A stretch of DNA of 64,000 nt, taken from NCBI RefSeq assembly GCF_025127995.1, contig NZ_JAHLYP010000038.1:62001-126000 (forward strand). Direction: 5' to 3'. A model generated the notes under the pieces. It saw only the letters and a list, made by a program, of their open reading frames with translations, did no database searches and was not told where the DNA came from. Source of the DNA: Synechococcus sp. CS-1332 (GTDB lineage Bacteria; Cyanobacteriota; Cyanobacteriia; PCC-6307; Cyanobiaceae). Position numbers and translations under genes: made by a program. This document shows positions 46,095 to 55,849 of the stretch, piece after piece (the first letter of the stretch is position 1; the number at the start of each line of letters is the position of its first letter).

Positions 46095-46976
46095 TCAACC
46101 CGTCGATCGGGTCCGGCAGTGGGTACGGACCAGGCTGGTGCCGATCTCGAGCTGTCGCTGGTTGGCGTAGGCCTCCCGCTCCAGGGCCTTCTCCCAGTCG
46201 GAGGCACCGGCATAGAGGGGATCATCGAGATGCAGCTGCAGCTCGGTGGGGACCTCCTGGCCCAGACCAAGCGTTCTGGGAACGGAGCGCAGGCCGCCGG
46301 TTGCACAGCTCTGGGCCACGTGGATGGCCTCGTGGTTGAGCACCTGGGCGAAGTCCACCGTTCCTTTCTCCACCACGGCGGGCTTGATCCTCAGGGTGCG
46401 GGCGGCGTGATCCCATTCCCCGGCGGCCCCGGCCTTCTTGGGCTCCACCAGCTGCACCTGCACGCCCACCTGCTCCAGTACGGCGAGCAGTTCGGCGATC
46501 GCCCGGCGCTTCTCGCCATGGTCCGGGGGGGAGTCGATCAGGGCCTGCAGCTCCGGCACCGAGAGCTCAGGTTCACCGGCCCGCCTGCGGTAGAGGAAGC
46601 GGGTGCCACCACCCGCCAGAGGCTCGGTGGTGGGGATCCACTGCTGGTCGGCCTCCTGGAGGTTCGCCAGCAGGCCGCCTTCCAGAAGGGCCATCGGCCG
46701 CAGGCGTGGATCGGGAGCTGGCTCGAAACGCTCCAGCAGCCGGGTGGTGACATCAGGGGCCTGCTCGGGCAGGCTGCCCACCTGCTCCAGCAAGCCGGGG
46801 AAGGCGGCCCCGCCCAGCACCAGCGCCGCCACGCCCAGGGCCAGCCCCCAGGCGCGCCCGTGGCGGGGCCTCGGCTCCAGCAGGTCGCCGCAGCGGCCGC
46901 AGCGGGGCACTCCCGTGAACGGTTGCTGCAGCCTCAAGGGCCGCTGGCGGCAGGTGGGACAGCGGAAGCGGGCCAT
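46095..46976 (-). CDS. Zinc-ribbon membrane protein with HExxH metallopeptidase motif
   Basis: A 293-residue protein from ATG 46976. An N-terminal zinc ribbon ([11 protein letters not shown], then [14 protein letters not shown]) is followed by one membrane helix ([19 protein letters not shown]). A soluble domain contains [16 protein letters not shown], in which HEAIH is an HExxH zinc-peptidase motif; downstream [12 protein letters not shown] could supply the third ligand glutamate. The family is unknown to me. A membrane-tethered metallopeptidase is a reasonable prediction, not a demonstrated function. Confidence 0.7.
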   Translation of the reverse strand: MARFRCPTCRQRPLRLQQPFTGVPRCGRCGDLLEPRPRHGRAWGLALGVAALVLGGAAFPGLLEQVGSLPEQAPDVTTRLLERFEPAPDPRLRPMALLEGGLLANLQEADQQWIPTTEPLAGGGTRFLYRRRAGEPELSVPELQALIDSPPDHGEKRRAIAELLAVLEQVGVQVQLVEPKKAGAAGEWDHAARTLRIKPAVVEKGTVDFAQVLNHEAIHVAQSCATGGLRSVPRTLGLGQEVPTELQLHLDDPLYAGASDWEKALEREAYANQRQLEIGTSLVRTHCRTRSTG

Positions 46977-47050
46977 CGCAGGGCGAACCGACCCCCAGCA
47001 TGGACGCAAACGGGTTGCGAGGATCGCCACCGGTTCGATCCCACCTTGCG

Positions 47051-50000
47051 ATGCCCCTCCACGCCCTCGTTCGCCAGCTGCAGTCCGCCACCCTCACCGC
47101 TGAGGTGAGGGCGCGCTGCGAGCGGCCCGAGCGGCTGCGGCTGAGTGGGGCGGGACGGGCCGCGCGGGCCCTGGTGGCCAGCGCCCTGGCGGGTTCCAGC
47201 GAGGCCCCCCTGCTGGTGATCGTGCCCACCCTGGAGGAGGCGGGACGCTGGGCCTCCCTGCTGGAGCTGATGGGCTGGCCACTGTGTCAGCTCTATCCCA
47301 CCAGCGAGGGCTCCCCCTACGAACCCTTCGACCCCACCAGCGAGATCACCTGGGGCCAGCTGCAGGTGCTTGCCGAACTGGTGGGCGACGGGGAAGGCGC
47401 CCCAGCCGCCAGCATCCCAGCCGCCAGCGGTGGCCGCTTCGCCGTGGTGGCCACCGAGCGGGCTCTCCAGCCGCACCTGCCGCCGCCGCCGCTACTGGCG
47501 GCCCGTTGCCTGACCCTGCGCCGCGGCGACCGCCTGGATCTCGAGCAGCTGGCCCTCACCCTGGCCGGCCTGGGCTACGAGAAGGTTCCGACGATCGAGC
47601 AGGAGGGCACCTGGAGCCGCCGCGGTGACATCGTTGATGTGTTTCCGGTCAGCGCCGAGTTGCCGGTGCGGCTGGAGCTCTTTGGTGAAGACCTCGAGAA
47701 GCTGCGGGAGTTCGATCCGGCCACCCAACGCTCCCTCGATGTGGTCGAGCGGGTGCGCCTCACCCCCACCAGCTACGCCCCCCTGATCGCCGAGGCCCTG
47801 CGGGAGCGGATGCCTGACGGCCTGGAGCGACTGCTGGAGCCCGCCGCCCTCGACCAGCTGCTGGAGGGCGGCACGCCGGAGGGGATGCGGCGGCTGATGG
47901 GTCTGGCCTGGGAGCAGCCGGCGTCGTTACTCGACTACTTGCCGATCGCCACCTTGGTGGCGATCGATGAGCGGCGCCAGTGCCTGGCCCATGGCCAGCA
48001 GTGGTTCGACCATGCCGCCGACCACCACCGGGAGGTGGTGAATGCAACTGATGGCGACGAGGCCACCCCCCTGCCCCTGCCGGGCCTGCTGCACCGGCCG
48101 ATCGCGGCGGCCCTGGCGGACGTGGAGAGCTTCATGGGCTTCGATCTGGCGGAGCTGCACGAGAGCGACCGCCATCCCAACGACCTTGATCTGGCCAGCC
48201 GGCCGGTGCCGGCCCATCCCAACCAGTTCGGCCGCCTGGCGGAGCAGATCAAGGGGCACCTGCGCGAGAAGGCCCGGCCCTGGATTGTCTCCGCCCAGCC
48301 GTCAAGGGCTGTGGCGCTGCTGGAGGAGCACGACTGCGTCACCCGCTTCGTGCCCAACGCCCGCGACTTTCCTGCCATCGAGCGGCTGGTGGAGCAGGCC
48401 ACCCCGGTGGCGCTCAAGCTGCGCGGCACCGCCGAACTGGAGGGGTTCCAGCTGCCGGCCTGGAAGCTGGTGCTGTTCACCGACCGGGAGATCTTCGGCC
48501 AGCACAGCCTGGCCGCCGGGGGCTACGTGCGCCGACGCCGCAAGGCGGCCAGCCGCACGGTGGATCCCAACAAGATGCTCCCCGGCGACTTCGTGGTACA
48601 CCGCAACCACGGCATCGGCCGCTTCCTGAAGCTGGAGAAGCTGGCCATCGGCGGCGAGGCCCGCGACTACCTGGTGGTGCAGTACGCCGACGGCTTGCTT
48701 CGGGTGGCGGCCGACCAGCTGGGCAGCCTCGGCCGCTACCGGGCCAGCAGCGACAGCCCTCCCGAGCTGAACCGCATGGGCGGCACGGCCTGGACCAAGG
48801 CCAAGGAGCGGGCCCGCAAGGCTGTCGTCAAGGTGGCGATGGATCTGGTCAAGCTCTACGCCGAGCGCCACCAGGCGCCGGGCTTCGCCTTCCCCGCCGA
48901 TGGACCCTGGCAGAGCGAACTGGAGGATTCCTTCCCCTACGACCCCACACCCGACCAGCTCAAGGCGATCGTGGACGTCAAGCGCGACATGGAGCGGGAC
49001 CAGCCGATGGACCGCTTGGTGTGCGGCGATGTGGGCTTCGGCAAGACGGAAGTCGCGATCCGGGCCATCTTCAAGGCGGTCACCGCCGGCAAGCAGTGCG
49101 CCCTGCTGGCCCCCACCACCGTGCTGGCCCAGCAGCACTGGCGCACCCTCAGCGAGCGTTTCGCCCCCTACCCGCTCAAGGTGGCCTTGCTCAACCGCTT
49201 CCGCACCGCCGCTGAGCGCAAGACGATCCTCGAGAGCCTGGCCAGCGGCGCCACCGACGTGGTGGTGGGCACCCACCAGTTGCTCGGCAAGGGCACGGGT
49301 TTCCGCCAGCTGGGCCTGCTGGTGGTGGATGAGGAGCAGCGCTTCGGTGTCAATCAGAAGGAAAAGATCAAGGCGCTGCGCAAGGACGTCGACGTGTTGA
49401 CCCTCTCGGCCACGCCGATCCCCCGCACCCTCTACATGAGCCTCTCGGGCGTGCGGGAGATGAGTCTGATCACCACGCCGCCGCCGCTGCGGCGCCCGAT
49501 CAAGACCCACTTGGCCAGCCTCCATGAGGAGGCGGTGCGTAGCGCCATCCGCCAGGAACTCGACCGCGGCGGCCAGGTGTTCTACGTGGTGCCGCGGGTG
49601 GAGGGCATCGAGGAGGTGGCGGGCCAGCTGCGGGCGATGCTGCCGGGGCTGCGGTTGCAGGTGGCCCACGGCCAGATGCCGGAGGGGGAGCTGGAGAGCG
49701 CCATGGTGGCCTTCAATGCCGGCGAGGCCGACGTGATGCTCTGCACCACGATCATCGAGTCGGGCCTCGACATCCCCCGGGTGAACACGATCCTGGTGGA
49801 GGACGCCCACAAATTCGGTCTGGCCCAGCTGTACCAGCTGCGGGGCCGGGTGGGCCGCAGCGGTATCCAGGCCCATGCCTGGCTGTTTTATCCGGGCGAT
49901 GCCTCCTTGAGTGACGCAGCCCGCCAGAGGCTGCGGGCGATCCAGGAATTCGCCCAACTGGGCTCGGGCTACCAGCTGGCCATGCGCGACATGGAGATCC

Positions 50001-50659
50001 GCGGCGTCGGCAACTTGCTGGGGGTGGAGCAGAGCGGCCAGATGGAGGCGATCGGCTTCGATCTCTACATGGAGATGCTGCAGGACTGCCTGGCCGAGAT
50101 CCAGGGCCAGGACATTCCGGCGGTGGACGAGACCCAGATCGACCTGCCGGTGACGGCTTTCATCCCGGCCGACTGGATCACCGAGGCCGACGAGAAGATG
50201 GCCGCCTACCGGGCCGCCGCCGAGTGTGGCGGCAAGGCGGCCCTGGTGGAGCTGGCCGCCGGCTGGGCCGATCGCTACGGACCCATCCCGGCGCCGGTGC
50301 AGAGCCTGCTGCAGCTGATGGAACTGAAGCTGCTGGCGCGCCGCTGCGGCTTCTCGCGCATCAAACCGGAAAAACCCAACATCGCCCTGGAAACGCCGAT
50401 GGAGGAACCTGCCTTCCGCCGTCTGCGTCAGGCCCTGCCCCAGCACCTCCACGGCCGGTTGGTGTATCAGGGCGGCGCCGGCAGCACCGCCAAGGTGCTG
50501 GCCCGGGGCCTGGGCGCCCTGGGCCCCGCCCAGCAGCTGGAGCAGCTGATGGAGTGGCTCACGGCCATGGCCGGCCAGATCCCCGAGGCCGACGGGCTCA
50601 CCTCCGGCCAGCGCGCCGACGAGCAGAGCGCGAAGAACGCGGCGGTGCTGGTGGTGTGA
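47051..50659 (+). CDS. mfd: Transcription-repair coupling factor
   Basis: Mfd removes RNA polymerase stalled at DNA lesions and recruits UvrA. The 1,202-residue protein has the UvrB-homology region at the N-terminus (with [20 protein letters not shown]), a D2/D3 linker, and the RNA-polymerase-interaction domain [21 protein letters not shown] RecG-like helicase follows: [62 protein letters not shown] and the C-terminal ATPase RGRVGRSG. The TRCF domain ends it. Start ATG 47051 is preferred to 47000, which adds 17 unrelated residues. Confidence 0.95.
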   Translation: MPLHALVRQLQSATLTAEVRARCERPERLRLSGAGRAARALVASALAGSSEAPLLVIVPTLEEAGRWASLLELMGWPLCQLYPTSEGSPYEPFDPTSEITWGQLQVLAELVGDGEGAPAASIPAASGGRFAVVATERALQPHLPPPPLLAARCLTLRRGDRLDLEQLALTLAGLGYEKVPTIEQEGTWSRRGDIVDVFPVSAELPVRLELFGEDLEKLREFDPATQRSLDVVERVRLTPTSYAPLIAEALRERMPDGLERLLEPAALDQLLEGGTPEGMRRLMGLAWEQPASLLDYLPIATLVAIDERRQCLAHGQQWFDHAADHHREVVNATDGDEATPLPLPGLLHRPIAAALADVESFMGFDLAELHESDRHPNDLDLASRPVPAHPNQFGRLAEQIKGHLREKARPWIVSAQPSRAVALLEEHDCVTRFVPNARDFPAIERLVEQATPVALKLRGTAELEGFQLPAWKLVLFTDREIFGQHSLAAGGYVRRRRKAASRTVDPNKMLPGDFVVHRNHGIGRFLKLEKLAIGGEARDYLVVQYADGLLRVAADQLGSLGRYRASSDSPPELNRMGGTAWTKAKERARKAVVKVAMDLVKLYAERHQAPGFAFPADGPWQSELEDSFPYDPTPDQLKAIVDVKRDMERDQPMDRLVCGDVGFGKTEVAIRAIFKAVTAGKQCALLAPTTVLAQQHWRTLSERFAPYPLKVALLNRFRTAAERKTILESLASGATDVVVGTHQLLGKGTGFRQLGLLVVDEEQRFGVNQKEKIKALRKDVDVLTLSATPIPRTLYMSLSGVREMSLITTPPPLRRPIKTHLASLHEEAVRSAIRQELDRGGQVFYVVPRVEGIEEVAGQLRAMLPGLRLQVAHGQMPEGELESAMVAFNAGEADVMLCTTIIESGLDIPRVNTILVEDAHKFGLAQLYQLRGRVGRSGIQAHAWLFYPGDASLSDAARQRLRAIQEFAQLGSGYQLAMRDMEIRGVGNLLGVEQSGQMEAIGFDLYMEMLQDCLAEIQGQDIPAVDETQIDLPVTAFIPADWITEADEKMAAYRAAAECGGKAALVELAAGWADRYGPIPAPVQSLLQLMELKLLARRCGFSRIKPEKPNIALETPMEEPAFRRLRQALPQHLHGRLVYQGGAGSTAKVLARGLGALGPAQQLEQLMEWLTAMAGQIPEADGLTSGQRADEQSAKNAAVLVV

Positions 50660-50726
50660 AGGGGAAACGCTGGGGCTTGGGGCCTGGGGCGCTTCTTGCT
50701 AGCAGAGGGGCTGTTCCGCTTTACCG

Positions 50727-51968
50727 ATGATCGATCTCGCCAGCTACCGGCCCAAGGGCGACAAGCGGAACACGCCCTTCTTCGAGACGTTTCTGCCCCG
50801 GGTCTATGCCCGGCGGGCCAGCTCGGGGCTGGAGCAGGTGTTGGGGCCGATGGCCGCCCTCGTCATCCAGGTGGACCACGGCAACGGCCTGCCCTATCTG
50901 GCCGAGCTGGCGCTCACCGGCCCCTACCGCTACCAGGAGTGCTGGATCAACGCCACCCACCGCCTCTACCTGCTCAAGGGGGGCGAGGCCTTTCCGCGCC
51001 TGATCGTGCTGGAGCCGCTCTTCGATGATTTCGAGGATGAGGTCACGCGCTGGAACGCGATGTATCCCCTCTCGATCGACAAGCCCAACGCCCGCTACAT
51101 CGGCGAGATCTTCCAGGTGTCCTGCTGCCACGATCTGCGCGCCATCCTCGAACCCCAGAACATCCGTTTCGCCTATCCCGGGGAGACCGCCAACCCCTTC
51201 TATGCCTCTAAGCACCTCTGTTTCACGTTTCTTTCCGACTACACCTACAACCGGGTCGGTTATGTGGACCGGCCGCTCGATGGCCTGGCGGCCCTGGATC
51301 TGGGCGATCGGGTGCTGCTCGATGCGGACGCCCTGGCGCCCATCACCGAAGCCGCCCGATGCCACCGGGAGCACGGCCTGGAGGGCAAGATCCTGGGCAT
51401 CGATCACCTGGCCACCCGGGTCCTGGCCGGTGAACGGGAGGATGCCATCCTCGAATATCTGACGATGGTTCCCTACTACTACTGGGGCTCCTATGACATC
51501 GCCGAGATGAACTCTTCTACCAATGTCACGCGCCATCCCTCGGTGGGGGACGACAAGCTGTCCCCCGCCCGCGTCTTCACGGCCAACAACACCCCCTCCT
51601 ATCTCAACTCCCTGACCAACCTGCCCATGCCCACCGAAGACTTCGTGCGCAATTTCGGGCGGCGCATGCATCACATGGCCTATGAGGTGGTCGATGGCGA
51701 CAGCAACGGCGAGAAGAACGTTGATGTGGTGGTGCACACCCTGCGCGAGCTGGGCATCCCCTTTCTCGCCGACATGGTGGGGGAATGCGGTGACGAACCG
51801 AATCTGCGCCAGATCTTCTCGAGGAGCTCGCCCTATTCCCAGCTCATCACCGAGTACGTCGAACGCTGCCTGGGCTACGACGGCTTCTTCACCCGCGAGA
51901 ACGTGGCGGCCCTCACCGAGGCCGCGGGCCATGCGGAGCGCTACGAGCACGGCCACGTCTTCGACTGA
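50727..51968 (+). CDS. VOC-superfamily dioxygenase-like protein (HPPD-related)
   Basis: A 413-residue cytoplasmic protein. The second half resembles 4-hydroxyphenylpyruvate dioxygenase: KILGIDHLATRVLAGER with His227, GRRMHHMAYEVVDGD with His316, and the C-terminal LITEYVERCLGYDGFFTREN with Glu376. Together these form a His-His-Glu iron site. The N-terminal 190 residues (with INATHRLYLLKGGEAFPRL) are unlike HPPD. It is probably an Fe(II) dioxygenase acting on an aromatic or keto-acid substrate, but the substrate is unknown. It does not look like standard HPPD of tocopherol synthesis. Confidence 0.7.
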   Translation: MIDLASYRPKGDKRNTPFFETFLPRVYARRASSGLEQVLGPMAALVIQVDHGNGLPYLAELALTGPYRYQECWINATHRLYLLKGGEAFPRLIVLEPLFDDFEDEVTRWNAMYPLSIDKPNARYIGEIFQVSCCHDLRAILEPQNIRFAYPGETANPFYASKHLCFTFLSDYTYNRVGYVDRPLDGLAALDLGDRVLLDADALAPITEAARCHREHGLEGKILGIDHLATRVLAGEREDAILEYLTMVPYYYWGSYDIAEMNSSTNVTRHPSVGDDKLSPARVFTANNTPSYLNSLTNLPMPTEDFVRNFGRRMHHMAYEVVDGDSNGEKNVDVVVHTLRELGIPFLADMVGECGDEPNLRQIFSRSSPYSQLITEYVERCLGYDGFFTRENVAALTEAAGHAERYEHGHVFD

Positions 51969-52027
51969 ACGGGCCACAGGAATGAGAAGGAACGTTAAGA
52001 TGGCTACATCTTTCGTTACGTGGCCCC

Positions 52028-52195
52028 ATGGGTGAGCTGATCGAGGTCGCAGGCGCCACCCAGAATCCCCTGCTGCTGCCGGCCTTCCTGGGGGTCCTCG
52101 GCCTCGGTTTCTTTGCACTGTTCCAGTCCGGCGCCGGCAACAACGACGACGACGACTCCTCCCCCGGTGGCGGCCTGATGCAGCCGGTCGCCTGA
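52028..52195 (+). CDS. Small single-helix membrane protein
   Basis: A 55-residue open frame: MGELIEVAGATQNPLLLPAF, then LGVLGLGFFALFQSGAGNN, then four aspartates and SSPGGGLMQPVA. Residues about 14-33 form one hydrophobic helix, and the tail is acidic and glycine-rich. The start ATG follows a 5' leader (from about 51976) with an AT-rich stretch. It is short enough to be overlooked; composition and codon use are coding-like. No function is proposed, though single-helix proteins of this size are common in photosynthetic membranes. Confidence 0.55.
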   Translation: MGELIEVAGATQNPLLLPAFLGVLGLGFFALFQSGAGNNDDDDSSPGGGLMQPVA

Positions 52196-52205
52196 TCTCA
52201 GGGGC

Positions 52206-52427
52206 TCAGCTGTTCTCGCCGCTGGCCTGCGACCGTTTCCAGGCGGCTGGCATCAGCACCAGGAACAGCAGCCACCAGGCGCCAATCACCAGCGAGACCC
52301 CGGCGGTGATCCACCAGAGGTGCAGCACCAGCCAGCTCACTCCGACGATGCCCAACCCTGTGAGCAGGATGCTCCAGGGCTGACACCACCACGGCTTCAG
52401 TTGCCAGACCGATTCAGGAAGAGGCAA
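52206..52427 (-). CDS. Small membrane protein (DUF6737-like)
   Basis: A 73-residue protein with two adjacent hydrophobic helices (ILLTGLGIVGVSWLVLHLWW and AGVSLVIGAWWLLFLVLMP). It starts with ESVWQLKPWWCQPW and ends with a basic tail. It resembles a cyanobacterial small membrane family of unknown role (DUF6737), from memory. Its start lies two bases after the stop of the C-terminal processing protease, so it is likely cotranscribed. Confidence 0.65.
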   Translation of the reverse strand: MPLPESVWQLKPWWCQPWSILLTGLGIVGVSWLVLHLWWITAGVSLVIGAWWLLFLVLMPAAWKRSQASGENS

Positions 52428-52429
52428 CT

Positions 52430-53776
52430 TCAGGGTTTAGCAAGGGCCGCCGGCAGATTGGCACTGCCGGGCTGGAAGGCCTTCTGCAACACGGCGCTGG
52501 CCTGCATCTGCTTGCGCAGGGTGGATTCGGCCGCCCGGTACTGGCTGTCCCGGTTAGTGCCGATGTCTTCCAGTTTGAGGCGCTGCACCTCCTGCTCGGT
52601 CATCTTCACCGGCACGTCCGGGTTGATGCCGTGCTTGTGGATGTCCCGGTTGAGGGGTGTCAGGTACTTGGCGATGGTCACGGTCATGCCCGAGCCATCC
52701 GACAGGCCGCGCACCGACTGCACCAGTCCCTTGCCGAAGGTCTTCTGACCCACCAGCACGGCGCGATTGTTGTCCTGCAGCGCGCCGGAAAGGATTTCGC
52801 TGGCGCTGGCGGAACCCTCGTTGACCAGTACCACCATCGGTTTGGTGGTGAGGGCCTGGCCGGTGGCCCGCTTGACGTCCTGGATGCCATCGCGGGTCTT
52901 GGTGGAGACAATGATCCCTTCGTTGATCCACTGGCGGGCGATCTCAACGCTCGCCACCAGCAGACCGCCTGGATTGCTGCGCAGATCAAGCACGTAGCCC
53001 TGCACACCCTGAGACTCCAGGTCCCTCACCGCCGCCCGCATGTCCTTGGTAGCGGTGGCGCTGAACTGCTTCAGGCGGATGTAGCCGATCTTGGTGCCGT
53101 CGGGGGCGGTGTTGACCTGGTGGTTGACCGCGTGGATCTCGATCAGCTCCCGGGTGAGGGGGGTGTCGAGGTTCTGGCCCTTACGGCGCAGCACCAGATT
53201 CACCGTGGTGCCGGCCTTGCCGCGGATCAGCTTCACCGCGTCCTCGGTGCTCATCCCCTTGGTGCTCTTGCCGTCGATCGAGACGATGACGTCCTTGGGC
53301 TGCACACCAGCCCGCGAGGCCGGCGAGCCCTCGATCGGTGAAATCACCACCAGTTCCTTGGTCTCCTTGTCGACACTCAGCTGGATGCCCACCCCGGAAA
53401 GCTCGCCGGAGGTGTCGATCTGCATCTCCTTGAATTCCCGCGGATCCAGGAAACGGGTGTAGGGATCGTCGAGGGTGCCCAGCATGCCCCGGATGCCCTC
53501 GTAGGCATCTTTGGGGGTGCTGTAGCTCTTGGCCAGCACGCTGCGCCGCAGTTTGCGCCACTGGTCAGGCGTGTATTTACCCGTGGTGTCCAGGTAGTCG
53601 CGGAAGACGATCTGCCACGCCTGGTCCATCACCTCCTTGGGGCTGTCGCTGATCGACACGGTTCCCGTGGGGGCCAGCACCATGTCGCGCGCCATCACGG
53701 CGGTAGCGGCGCAGGCACCGAGACCAACCAGCACCACGACGGTGGCGCGAGCTCTTCCCATGGTGGGGATCCTCAA
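52430..53776 (-). CDS. ctp: C-terminal processing protease (S41 family)
   Basis: A 448-residue serine protease of the CtpA/CtpB type. A signal peptide (ATVVVLVGLGACAATAVMA) directs it to the periplasm or lumen. A PDZ domain covers about residues 120-190 (GVGIQLSVDKETKELVVISP, VQPKDVIVSIDGKSTKG). The S41 peptidase has GYIRLKQFSATATKDM, NEGSASASEILSGALQ with the catalytic serine, and QKTFGKGLVQ with the lysine. CtpA trims the D1 protein of photosystem II; which paralogue this is cannot be told. ATG 53761 is an alternative start. Confidence 0.92.
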   Translation of the reverse strand: MRIPTMGRARATVVVLVGLGACAATAVMARDMVLAPTGTVSISDSPKEVMDQAWQIVFRDYLDTTGKYTPDQWRKLRRSVLAKSYSTPKDAYEGIRGMLGTLDDPYTRFLDPREFKEMQIDTSGELSGVGIQLSVDKETKELVVISPIEGSPASRAGVQPKDVIVSIDGKSTKGMSTEDAVKLIRGKAGTTVNLVLRRKGQNLDTPLTRELIEIHAVNHQVNTAPDGTKIGYIRLKQFSATATKDMRAAVRDLESQGVQGYVLDLRSNPGGLLVASVEIARQWINEGIIVSTKTRDGIQDVKRATGQALTTKPMVVLVNEGSASASEILSGALQDNNRAVLVGQKTFGKGLVQSVRGLSDGSGMTVTIAKYLTPLNRDIHKHGINPDVPVKMTEQEVQRLKLEDIGTNRDSQYRAAESTLRKQMQASAVLQKAFQPGSANLPAALAKP

Positions 53777-53830
53777 GGAGTCTGAAATGTGGTTCCAACG
53801 TAGCGCCGTTGCCGGGGCAGGGCCCCCCGT

Positions 53831-55084
53831 TCAGGGGTCGACCCAGCGACCGTCCTCCTTGATCAGGGCGATCAGCGCCTCCACCCCCTCGGCTTCCGGC
53901 ACCCGGCGGATCTCCTCCCGCCCGCGATAGAGGGAAATCGTGCCAGGTGTCTTGCCCACGTAGCCGTAGTCGGCATCGGCCATCTCGCCGGGACCGTTGA
54001 CGATGCAACCCATCACGGCAATGTCGAGCCCTGTCAGGTGGGCGGTGGCGTTGCGCACCACGTGCAGAACCTCCTCAAGGTTGAACAGCGTGCGGCCGCA
54101 GCTGGGGCAGGCCACGTACTCCACCATCGTCTTGCGCAACCCCATGGCCTGCAGGATCGAATAACAGACGGGAATTTCTTTCTCCGGTGCCTCGGTGAGC
54201 GAGACCCGGATCGTGTCCCCCAGGCCCTCGGCCAGCAGGGTGGCGATGCCGGCGGTGCTCTTGATGCGGCCGTAGTCGCCGTCGCCAGCCTCGGTGACGC
54301 CCAGATGCAGGGGGTAGTGGAAGCCCTCGGCGTCCATGCGGAACGCCATCATCCGGTAGGCCGCCAGCATCACCGGGGCCCGTGACGCCTTCATCGACAC
54401 GACGATGTTGTGGAAGTCGAGCCGGTCGCAGATGCGGATGAATTCCATGGCGCTCTCCACCATCCCCAGGGGGGTGTCGCCGTAGGTGAACAGCATCCGT
54501 TCGGCCAGGGAGCCGTGGTTGACGCCGATGCGCAGGGCCTTGTCCTGCGCCTTGAGCAAGCTCACCAGCGGCTCAAGGGTGGTCTGGATGCGCTCGCCGA
54601 TGGCTGCCACCTCTTCGGCCGTGAACTCGGTACGGTTGGGATCAGGCTTGTCGAACACGTACAGGCCCGGATTGATCCGCACTTTGTCGACGTGCTGGGC
54701 CACCTCCAGGGCGATCTTCATGCCGTTGTGGTGCACGTCCGCCACCAGGGGCACCGGCTGGTAGCTGTCCTCCAGCCGCTGGCGGATCTCCTTCACTGCC
54801 TTGGCGTGGGCCAGGCTCGGCACGGTGAGGCGCACGATCTCGCAGCCCACCTCATGCAGCCGGCGGATGCCGGCGGTGGCCCCCTCCACGTCGAGGGTGT
54901 CCTCATTGATCATCGATTGGACCACCACGGGGTGCTCGCTGCCCACCCACATGGCGCCGACCCGGACGCTGCGGGTGGGCCGGCGACGGATCACCGTCTC
55001 GAAGCGGGGATCACTGGCCCAGTCGGCCGGTAGGGGGGAGGTCCCAGGGGCAGAGGTGGTGGGAGTGGCCAGGGTGCCGGTCAT
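53831..55084 (-). CDS. ispG: 4-hydroxy-3-methylbut-2-en-1-yl diphosphate synthase
   Basis: An Fe-S enzyme of the methylerythritol phosphate pathway, supplying isoprenoids for chlorophyll, carotenoids and quinones. The protein from ATG 55084 is 417 residues, with [20 protein letters not shown] near the start, [20 protein letters not shown] in the TIM barrel, and the [4Fe-4S] ligands in [15 protein letters not shown] and [20 protein letters not shown]. It has the one-step (non-inserted) form usual in bacteria and cyanobacteria. All ligands are present. Confidence 0.95.
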   Translation of the reverse strand: MTGTLATPTTSAPGTSPLPADWASDPRFETVIRRRPTRSVRVGAMWVGSEHPVVVQSMINEDTLDVEGATAGIRRLHEVGCEIVRLTVPSLAHAKAVKEIRQRLEDSYQPVPLVADVHHNGMKIALEVAQHVDKVRINPGLYVFDKPDPNRTEFTAEEVAAIGERIQTTLEPLVSLLKAQDKALRIGVNHGSLAERMLFTYGDTPLGMVESAMEFIRICDRLDFHNIVVSMKASRAPVMLAAYRMMAFRMDAEGFHYPLHLGVTEAGDGDYGRIKSTAGIATLLAEGLGDTIRVSLTEAPEKEIPVCYSILQAMGLRKTMVEYVACPSCGRTLFNLEEVLHVVRNATAHLTGLDIAVMGCIVNGPGEMADADYGYVGKTPGTISLYRGREEIRRVPEAEGVEALIALIKEDGRWVDP

Positions 55085-55114
55085 CTCGCGTGGGCCGGTG
55101 GTGGCCAAAGCCTG

Positions 55115-55783
55115 TCACAAAGTGGGCGGCGGCGGCGGCTGGTCCAGCTCCAGCCGCCGCTGCACCTCCTTGAGGTCCTGCCAGGTGAGCCATTTGGGGG
55201 AGCCCTGCTCCCGTGAGGGATTGCGCAGCAGATAGGAGGGATGGAACACCGGCATCACCCAGCGGCCCTGCCAGGGATGCCACTGGCCGCGCAGCCGGGA
55301 GATGCCCCCCTTGATGCCGAGCACCCCCTCCAGGGCCGTGGCACCGGTGAGCAGGAGGATGGCGGGATCCACGGCGGCGATCTGAACGGCCAGCCAGGGG
55401 GCGCAGGCCGCCATCTCCTGGGCCGTCGGTTTGCGGTTGTCCGGCGGGCGGCACTTCACCACGTTGCAGACGTAGGCGTACCGCTCGCTGTCCAGCCCCA
55501 CGCTGGCCAGCATCTGGTCGAGCAGCTGGCCGGCCCGCCCAACGAACGGCCGGCCGCTGGCGTCCTCCTGGGCCCCGGGCCCTTCGCCGATCACCATCAG
55601 CCTTGCCGCCGGATCGCCCCGGCTGATCACCACCTGCTGGCGGCCTGCGGCCAGACCACATCGCCGGCACTCCTGGCAGCTCCGTTGCAGTCCGTCCAGG
55701 CCGGGCGTATGGCCTGCGGCGAGCGCCTCACCCAGAAGGGACGGTTGCAGGGGGTCGCCGGCCATCGCGCCATTCTTGGCCAT
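55115..55783 (-). CDS. Uracil-DNA glycosylase, family 4
   Basis: A 222-residue Fe-S uracil-DNA glycosylase that removes deaminated cytosine from DNA. The cluster ligands are CQECRRC near residue 35 and later cysteines in VCNVVKCRPPDNRKP. The active-site motif GEGPGAQEDASGRPFVGRAG and the C-terminal VFHPSYLLRNPSRE match family 4 (UdgA type). The frame continues far upstream in antisense to the aminotransferase gene, but translation should begin near ATG 55783. It is followed by ispG on the other side. Confidence 0.9.
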   Translation of the reverse strand: MAKNGAMAGDPLQPSLLGEALAAGHTPGLDGLQRSCQECRRCGLAAGRQQVVISRGDPAARLMVIGEGPGAQEDASGRPFVGRAGQLLDQMLASVGLDSERYAYVCNVVKCRPPDNRKPTAQEMAACAPWLAVQIAAVDPAILLLTGATALEGVLGIKGGISRLRGQWHPWQGRWVMPVFHPSYLLRNPSREQGSPKWLTWQDLKEVQRRLELDQPPPPPTL

Positions 55784-55849
55784 GGCCGAGGGGCGTAGGG
55801 CAAGATGGCCGGATTGCCGAATCGCGCCCTCCAGACGCCGCTCACCGCC

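Noticed and set aside
48302-50452. 716-codon minus-strand open frame
   Set aside because: It is the shadow of mfd, with a His- and Gln-rich product and no motif.
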